A stretch of 64,000 nt of DNA from Streptomyces sp. NBC_01476 (GTDB taxonomy: Bacteria > Actinomycetota > Actinomycetes > Streptomycetales > Streptomycetaceae). Each line of letters starts with the position of its first letter. Positions within the stretch are counted from its first letter, which is position 1. The stretch lies in the NCBI RefSeq assembly GCF_036227265.1, contig NZ_CP109446.1, forward strand, positions 3,543,001 through 3,607,000, given 5' to 3'. The notes beneath the pieces are model-generated. The model searched no databases and was not told where the DNA came from. It was given only the letters and a program-made list of their open reading frames with translations. The position numbers were made by a program, and so were the translations under genes. Shown here piece by piece: positions 46,701-55,700 of this stretch.

Positions 46701-49700
46701 GGGTGTACGCCCTCACCAGTGCCATCGCCAAGCGGTTCCACCGGCAAGAGGCACTGGACGAGTTCTGGAACGCCCACCGGCCGTGGATCTGGCACGACGA
46801 CGGCAGCGACGCCACGCAGGAGGTCCAGGGCGACATCCGGCTGATCGTGCCGCAGTACCTCACGTCGAAGACCCCGGAACCGGACCCCCTGGAAGACCCG
46901 GCACAGGACCCGGCAACGGTCACCGTGCGGGAGCCGGCACAGGACCCCGCTCCGGTCACCGTGCGGGAGCCGGCCGAGAACGTGACGGAGGACCCGGTCC
47001 AGCAGGTGGTCAGCCCGGCACCGGCCGACCGGACGACCGACCGGCCGCCGGACCCGGCTCCGGACCCGGTTCCGGACCCGGCTCCGACGCCCGCTCCGCC
47101 GCCCTCCTTCTTCGTCCGCCAGTACGGCCAGAACCCCCGGTGGGCGGACGCCGCGCCCCCGGCCCACCCGGCGACCCAGCAGCTGCGCGACAACCTGCAC
47201 CCGTGGGACGTCCCGGCGGCGTCCGCGATCAACCGCTGGGCGAAGGTCGCCGCGATGAAGGCGAGCCGCGAGCCGGCGCTCGACGAGGGACGGCCGTGGG
47301 AGATCCCCGGGGTCGACTTCACCACCACCCACGGGCTGGCGTACAACCGCAGGACCAGCCACGCGGTGATCCGGCCGAACATCGAGGACCTGCTGGACCA
47401 CACGTACGAGGTTTCGGTCGGCGGCCGGAAGGTGCTGCTCGGCCTGGAGCTGTCCGAGGGGAAGGTGTACAGCCCCGACACGAGCGACGTCCGGCACAAG
47501 GCCCGGCGTTACCGCCAGGACGACAGCGACGAAGAGACGCACGCGGTGCACGCGAAGGGCTGGTACCACGGCGGCGGGCCCGAGGGCGGCGGCGGCACCG
47601 GCGACGAGGCGTTCCTGGCGCGGACGCCTTTCGACACGGTGGGGCTCGACTCGGACAAGCACGTGTCGTCGCTCTCCGAGACGGACGAGCACAACAAGGA
47701 GGGCACGCGCACCTTCCGCTACTACCGCTTCAACACCACGATCGTCGCCACGCCGGCCCACAAGCCGGGCCGCCAGCTCCGGGTGGACGTGCCGGGCGGC
47801 CTGATCGCGATGTTCCCGCTCAACGCGGACGGTACGGAGCTGGAGGGCGGCATCCTCACCCTCCACCCGGAGATCTTCGAGACGCCGGCCGACACGGTGG
47901 CGCCGGAACAGGACCCGGCGACGGTGCTGGAACCGGACCCCGCACCCGCGGTCACCCATACCGAGAACGACCCGCTGGAGGAACCGGCCGTCACGCCGGA
48001 ACCGAAGGCCAAGGCACCGGAGGAGGTGAAGACGCCCGAGCCGAAGCCGAAGCCGGTGGTCACCGATGAGCCCGTCGTGGCGTCCACCTCCGAGGAGCCG
48101 AAGACCGAGCCGGACCCCACGACCGGGGTGAAGGAGGAGACCACCTCCAAGGAGGCCGAGCCCGAACCCACCACCCAGGTCAAGGACCCGGACCCCGGCG
48201 CGAAGCGGTCCGAGACCGCGCCCGCCGAGGTCGAGACGGCGAAGACCGCCCCCGAGACCCCGAAGACCGGACCGGCCCCGACGGTGGCGGAATCCGCACC
48301 CGCCCCCGAGGTCGAACGCCCCCTGGAGGAGCCGAAGGACAAGCCGGACCCCACGCCGGAAGTCCCCGTGCCGACCATCGAGGCCACGGCACCCTTGGAC
48401 GAGCCCAAGGACGAGCAGGCCCCCAAGCTCCAAGAACCCCTGCCCACCACCAAGGCCACGGCACCCCTCGACGAGCCCAAGCCCGAACAGGACCCCAAAC
48501 TCCAAGAACCCCTGCCCACCACCAAGGCCACGGCACCCCTCGACGAGCCCAAGCCCGAACAGGACCCCAAACTCCAAGAACCCCTGCCCACCACCAAGGC
48601 CACGGCACCCCTCGACGAGCCCAAGCCCGAACAGGACCCCAAACTCCAAGAACCCCTGCCCACCACCAAGGCCACGGCACCCCTCGACGAGCCCAAGCCC
48701 GAACAGGACCCCAAACTCCAAGAACCCCTGCCCACCACCAAGGCCACGGCACCCCTCGACGAGCCCAAGCCCGAACAGGACCCCAAACTCCAAGAACCCC
48801 TGCCCACCACCAAGGCCACGGCACCCCTCGACGAGCCCGAGAAGGCCCCGGAGATCGTCCCGGAGAAGGCGGCGGCGGAACCCGAGCCCGCCACCGCGGT
48901 CAAGGACCCCCTCGACGTACCGAAGGCCGAGCCCGCGGCCAAGGCAGCGGAAGAGCCCGCGCGCGAGGGTGAAAAGCCCGTCGAAGAGCCCGCCGAAGAG
49001 CCCCCCAGGGCGCCCGTCAGGACCGCGGAGGAGCAGGCCGAGGAGCAGGACGAGGAGCAGGACGAGGAAGCGCGCCGCGCCGAGTGGGAAGCCGCCATGG
49101 ACCACGCCTTCGGCCGGCCCGTCGCCCCGAAGCGGATCAAGGACGAGGAACTCTTTCCGATCAGCCGGACGATCCGCCCGAACCCCCTCCGCTTCCTGCT
49201 CGAAGAGATCAGCGGGGCACGGCTGACCTCCGACAAGAAGGCCGTGTGGCTCTACACCGTCCGGGAGGACGGCCAGTTCGTGCTGGGCAGCGAGCACGTC
49301 TCGGACATCCTCAGCCAGGAGGAGTTCGACCAGCTCCTCACCGGTCTGCAGCGGACCGAACCCGGCCTGACCGGCGCCGTGTTGCGCACCCGGATCGACG
49401 GACTCGGGCACACCGGGCTCGCCGTGCAGTTCAACCAGGCGGGCGACACCGTGCAGGGAAGGGCCCGGGTCTCCGGCGAGTTCCGCTGGAGCGAGAAGCT
49501 CAACTCCTGGACGGTGAACGACAAGTCCGGCCGCTACATGAGCACCAACAAGGACGTACGCCCGGACCTGACCCCGGAGCAGGCGGACCGCTGGCTGGGC
49601 AACGTGGCCAAGAGGTTCAGCGAGCGGACCGGCGTACCCGTACTGCCGGACCGGCTCAAGACCGCCGACGCACCGCCCGCGGCGCCCGCGGCGCCGGCCC

Positions 49701-52700
49701 CCCCGGAACCGCCGAAGCAGCAGGCCCCGCCCCCGCCGCCGGCTCCGAAACGCCAGGACCCGCAGGACCCGCAGGACCCGCAGCAGCAGACCATTACGCA
49801 GCAACCGGCCACGCAGCAACCGCCCGCGGACCAGCGGCAGAACGTACCGGCGCAGGAAACCGCTCCCGCGCAGGAGACCGCTGCCGCGCAGGAGACCGCT
49901 CCCGCGCAGGACCCGATCCTCGCTCCCGGCCCGTTCTCCGAGCTGGTCGCCGGCGTCAACTCCGAGTTGCGGGTGCTCCGCGTGCCGGACGACGTCACGG
50001 CAGGCCCGAACGACGTACGGAAGCTGTACGACGCCCTGCCGTCGCACCGCAAGGCCGAGCCGCCGAAGAAGATCGCCTTCACCATCGCCGGGGTGATCGC
50101 CAACGACGGCAAACCGCTGAAGATGTCCGGCGGTATGCAGAACTCCTCCGGCTCCACGCAGCAGCCGCCCATGACGACCGTGTCGAGTTCCTCCAGCGCG
50201 CCGCCCCAGCGCCCGGCCGTCGTCTCCGAGGAGGTCCGCCTCATGTCGCGGATGCAGCCCGCGACCGGACGCCCCGAGGACCTCACCGAGCAGATCGCCA
50301 CGGACCTGGTCACCGCGGGCCACCGGTCCGGGGCGCTGGTCGTACCGCTGGACCAGGACGGTGGGCAGGGGGCGCCGCTGTACGCGGTGAACAACCGGGG
50401 GGCGATCTCCTGGTTCGACGCCAGGACCAACGAGTTCGTCGAGCCGCCCGCCCACGAGACCACCCTCAGCTCGGTCGTCCTGGACCGCACCGGCCGCCTG
50501 CAGAGCACCGACGAGACGTTCTTCCCCGAACTGCGGGGCCGGCTCGACGCCAGGCTGGAGAGCCTCGGCGCCCAGCAGGACCTGACCGACAGCCACCGCC
50601 AGGACGAGCCCGTGCTGCCGCCCGGCTGGGGCGAGCGGCTCCACCAGGCATCGGCCTTCACCCCGAACCTCGGCAAGGGCAAGAACGCCGCGTCGACGGT
50701 GGACCCGGAGCGCCGGCTGCCGGAGAGCCGGACCATCGCGTGGGCCGAGTACGCCGCCGCCAAGGAGGTGCACGAGGCCATCCGCGCCGCCCACGATCCG
50801 GCCCAGCACGGCCCGGTGCCGCTGGGCCTGGTCGACGCCGACGTACGGCTGATCGCGGCCACCAACGGCATCAGGGGCTGGGGCGTCACCGATCCCGAGT
50901 CGCTCTTCCAGGAGTACCGCGCCGCTGTCGCCCAGCAGCTCGCCGCGGCGAGCACGGAGACGGAGACCGAGACCGAGACACCCAAGGACCCGCCCCCGGA
51001 AACCCCGAAGGACCCGCCCAAGGACCCGCCGAAGGAAACCCCGAAGGACACGTCGAAGAAAGACACGTCCGAGGACACGGCCAAGGACACGTCGAAGGAC
51101 ACCAAGCCCGAGACCGAACGTGAGATCAAGGCGGAGACCAAACCGACCGAGAGCAAGCCGGCCGAGACCGACCTCACCAAGCACGAGGGCCCCCCGAAGC
51201 CCAAGGGCCCACCGGAGGAGGACGAGACGCCTCCGCCGCCCACGACCAACCAGGTCCCCTGGTACGTCCGCCAGGGCATGCTCGGCGAGACCGAGATCAC
51301 CAGCGTGCCGCGCTGGACCGCCGCCCAGGCCAACCGCGCCGCCGCCGATGCCGTCGCCCGGATCTCCTACGACGCCGGCGTCCCCGCCGCAACCGAGGTG
51401 GCGGTCGAGCGCGGCATCCGGGACCTGCTGCTGAAGCAGGGCGACAAGCCGGGCAAGGACACCGAGACCTGGAACGAACTCCTGCTGCGCGGCCAGATGT
51501 TCGAGTCCGAGGGCCGGCTCGTCTGGCTGCGCCCGGTGCTCGACCACACCACCGCCCAGGCGCTCCCGGACGCCCCGCCGGACCCGGTGCGTACATACGG
51601 TGTGTCGTTCAACTCGACCGCGTCGGCGCAGTCGAAGACGAAGGCGGTCTCCCACGCGGGCGACGCGATCCTCTTCACCGCCTTCAACCTCGGCTCGGCC
51701 GCCGCGTCCGCCGCCGTGATGGGCGTACCGCAGATCAAGGCGGACTCCGGCGCGAGCGAGACCACCGGCGACCGGCGGAACGTGATCAGCGGCCGGAAGC
51801 TCTTCGTGGACAAGACCAACCCGTTCAGCACCGGACTGCGCTTCCGGGTCTTCGTGGACGGTGTCGAGCAGCGCCCCGCCGACGAGAACCTGCCGCCGGT
51901 GGTCGACCGCGGACTGCAGGTGAAGTTCCCCAAGGAGTACTCGGGCCCGTCCGAGCCGCGCCCCTCCATGGTCCGGCCGGCGCTGCGGGCGATCTTCAAG
52001 CTCGGCCCGCAGCGCCCGCGGCGGGCAGGCGAGGTGCTCAACGCGATCGATCTGACGCCGGCGCTTGCCAACCTCCAGCGCGACCTGCGCCGCCGGCTCG
52101 ACGTGGACCCCGAGACCGCCAAGGGCGTGGTCGAGCAGGCCCAGACCCTGCTCAACGAGCGCACCGCCCGTAACCGGAGCCGCTGGTGGCTGACCAGCGG
52201 CGACCCCGGCACCAAGATCAAGGCGGGCCGGGACCTGCCCGGCTTCCGCCCCTTCCGCGGCCACCCCAGGGTCCGGGTCTCGGTGGACAGCCTGCAGTTC
52301 CTGCAGGTGGCCACCGCGGTGAAGACCCGCGAGGACATGGGCGGCGGTGTGTCGGCGATCTCCGGCAAGGGCGGCGAGAGCGCCATGTCGATCACCGGCG
52401 GGATGAACATGACCGGCCTGATCGACCCGTCGGTGGCCGCGGCCCACCACCCGGTCGAGGCCAAGGGCCTGGCGCCGCTGGCCGGCGGCACCGTGAGCTT
52501 CGGCCGTGACTGGGACTATCTGCTCACCTCCCAGGCGCTCGGCCACAACATCCTCAACGCCGAGGAGGACCAGGCCCGTTACCGCGCGGTGCTGCGGATC
52601 TCGGTGGACTGGAACTCGCGCACCCACCGGAATCTCGGCACCGTGGAGAGCACCGCGGAGGCCGACCTCGGGGTGCCGTGGCGGGGCGGTGAGGGGGCCA

Positions 52701-55700
52701 GGGACTTCGAGCGCCGGGTGCTGGGCTCGGTGCACTCCGACTACGTCCGCAAGGTGCTCACCGGGGAGATCACCGGCACTCCGCTGCCGAAGAAGAAGCC
52801 GACCGACCCGGACGACCCGGCCGGGCCGAAGGTGTGGCCGGCGCCGGTGGAGGCCCAGCCGCATGTGCGGGCGCTGATGGCGCAGGCCAACGCCGCGCCG
52901 ACCCGGCGTCTGCGGCGGCCGGCCGGCCTGGACCGGCTGCCCGACGCGGCCAACCGGCATGCCAAGGAGCCGCTGTGGCTGATGTCCCGCAAGGGGCTCG
53001 GTTACGCGGTGGCCGCCGCCCTGCCCGGCGCCGAGATGGTCGAGGACCACTTCCGCTGGCGCCTCGGCGAGCTGTCGGGCCCGCGCAACGGCCTCTTCTC
53101 CGGCTTCTTCGACAAGCTGACCGGCGCGCACGACCCGAGCCGCGGCAAGTCCACCGCCGACAACCAGCTGGCGACCAACTTCGGCCGGCCCGCCCTCGAA
53201 GGCGACCTGAGCGCGGTCCTGGCCGGCATCAAGCACGAGGTGACCTACGGCGGCCGCCGCTACGAGCTGGGCGTACGCGGCCACTTGACCGACCATGTGC
53301 AGCACTCGCAGTACAAGATGAAGGTCAACGGCCGCGCGGTGGTGGGCGAGTCGGTGGCCGGTGGCCGGGACAGCAAGTGGTCGGTGGCGCTCGGCGCCGG
53401 CGCCGGCCTGCGGCTGAGCCTCGGCGACATCGTGCGGCTGCAGATCGGCGGCTTCCGGCTGCTGGGCAAGTACGGCCGGGGCAGTGGCGAGACGTTCACC
53501 GGCACCGCCAAGTCCTACCGCCGCACCGAGACGGTCAAGGGCGTGCACGAGCACGTCTACAACATCGTCTACGAGCTGACGCTGAAGCCGCTGGACGAGG
53601 AGAACGCGCGCGCCGAGACCTGGTACGTGCGCAAGAGCGGCGACCTGGTCGCGCAGGTCGTGGTCCCCGAGGAGCACGTGCCGGCCACCCCGCCGACCGA
53701 CGCCGAAGTGAAGGCGGCCGGCCGGACCAGCACCCCGGCGGCGCTGCCGGTGGGCAAGCGGATGGACTTCTCCGGCGGCACCTCCGGCCTCTACCCGGCC
53801 TTCCATGTGATGCCGGGGCTGGCCAGGTCCGCGGCGCTCGCCTACGCCCGTATCCACGGCATGCCCGACGCGTGGGCCGACAACTTCGCCAATCTGCCCC
53901 GGGAGATCCTCAACGCGACCCGCCCGGACCAGCTCGCCGCGTACTTCGGCATGCTGACCGACAAGTGGGGCCGCGATGTGGCGATGCCCGACCACGACGG
54001 CTGGAAGACCACGCTCACCCTCCAGCTGCACAGCTACGCGCCGGAGCAACTGCCCGAGAACGACCAGCAGATCGAGATCGAGCAGTACTCGCAGGGCATT
54101 TCGCGGCACGCGGTCGGCAAGAACGTCACCAAGGGCCTCGGCGTGCAGGGCGTCTTCGGACCGCAGGCACGCTTCGGCTCCGACCAGGGCGGCGAGGCCG
54201 AGATCAGCGCCGACGACCAGGGCGGCGAACCCCCGCACGACAAGGTCCCCGGCGGCCGGTTCGCGATCCTCGGCCACGCCGAGGCCGAACGCGAGTGGGG
54301 CACCTCCGACGAACTCGACGAGGGTTCCATCGAGATCACCCGCGCCACCTACGGCGGCTCCCCGCTGATCTACCGCTCCAACGCGGTCTTCAAGCTCACC
54401 ATGACCCGCGAGCGCGGCGGCCGGATCGAGGAGCGGAGCAGCTTCTTCCAGGCCGACGGCGCGCTGGACCTGCTGGTGCCCGAGCGCCGCCTTGAGGACA
54501 TCCTGCCGGGCGACGCGGCGGTCCGGCGGGGGAACGAACTGGTGGAGAAGGTGGCGGCCGAACAGTCCGCCGCTGTCAAGGAGCCGGCCGGCGACGGGGA
54601 GGACGAGGAAGCGCCCAAGCCCGACGCCAAGCGCGAGGAACGCACGTACGCCAGCGGCCGTATCCCGCTGACCAGCGCGCACGCCGAACGTCTGCGCGCC
54701 GACGACGTCCTGGATGGCATCGAGCAGCGCCTGCGCGAGCGCGGCATCCTGCCGGCCCGTACCACCCGGGCCGGCGACCCGGTGGTCTCCCCCGACCGGC
54801 TCTCCCGGGTGCTGCGGGCCGTCTACCGCTCCGAGGCGATGAAGACCCAGAGCGGGGCGCTCTTCGACAGCGGCCTGTGGACCTGGGTGCCGATCCGCGC
54901 CTTCGGCGGCGGCACCCAGTACCTGTGGGTGAACGTCACCGCAGAACGGGTCGACGCCGCCCACACCAACCGCACCCGCGATGACGTCGACCTCACCCTG
55001 CGCGGAGAGTCGACCTCCGAGGACAAGCACGTCGACAAGAGCAGCCGGGTGCTGGGCGCCGGTGTCACCGTCACCGGCCGCGGCGGAACGCACACCGAGG
55101 GCACCAACGAACAGGGCCACGGCGGCGGGGACATCGTGGCCGGCTACATCGACAAGCTCACCCGCGGCGACGAGACGGTCAAGAAGGAGATCGCCATCTA
55201 CCGCGCCAACACCAAGGGCGCCAGCGAGGAGTTCGAGCACGACGTGCACTTCCGGATCGAGCTGGGCACCACCCGGGAGATGCCGGAGATGTTCAAGCTG
55301 CTCAGCGTCCCCGGCCGGGCGGTCGACCTCGGCATGGGCGCCATCGCGGGGGTGTTCGACAGCAAGGACGAGTACGAGCAGTTCTGGCACACCATGCGCC
55401 CCTGGGTGTGGCACGACGACGGCGCGAGCCGGCTGGTGAAGGGCGAAGTACGGCTGCTGGTGCCGCAGTACCTGACCACGCCGGTCCCGCAGACCCCGCC
55501 GGCCGCCCCGCAGCCGGTCTTCAGCCGCTCCTACGGCGAACAGCCGCGCTGGCGGCCCGCGCAGGATCCGCCGGCGACCAGCCCGGAGCTGCTGCAGGAC
55601 CTGCACCCCTGGGACGTGTCGGCGGCCCCCGCCGTGCAGCGGTGGGCGAAGGTCGCCGCGATCAAGGCGGTCCGCGAACCCCGGCTGGACCAGGGGCGGC

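Noticed and set aside
48356..48838. CRISPR-like array
   Set aside because: The repeats are contiguous 72-bp coding units without variable spacers and there are no cas genes.
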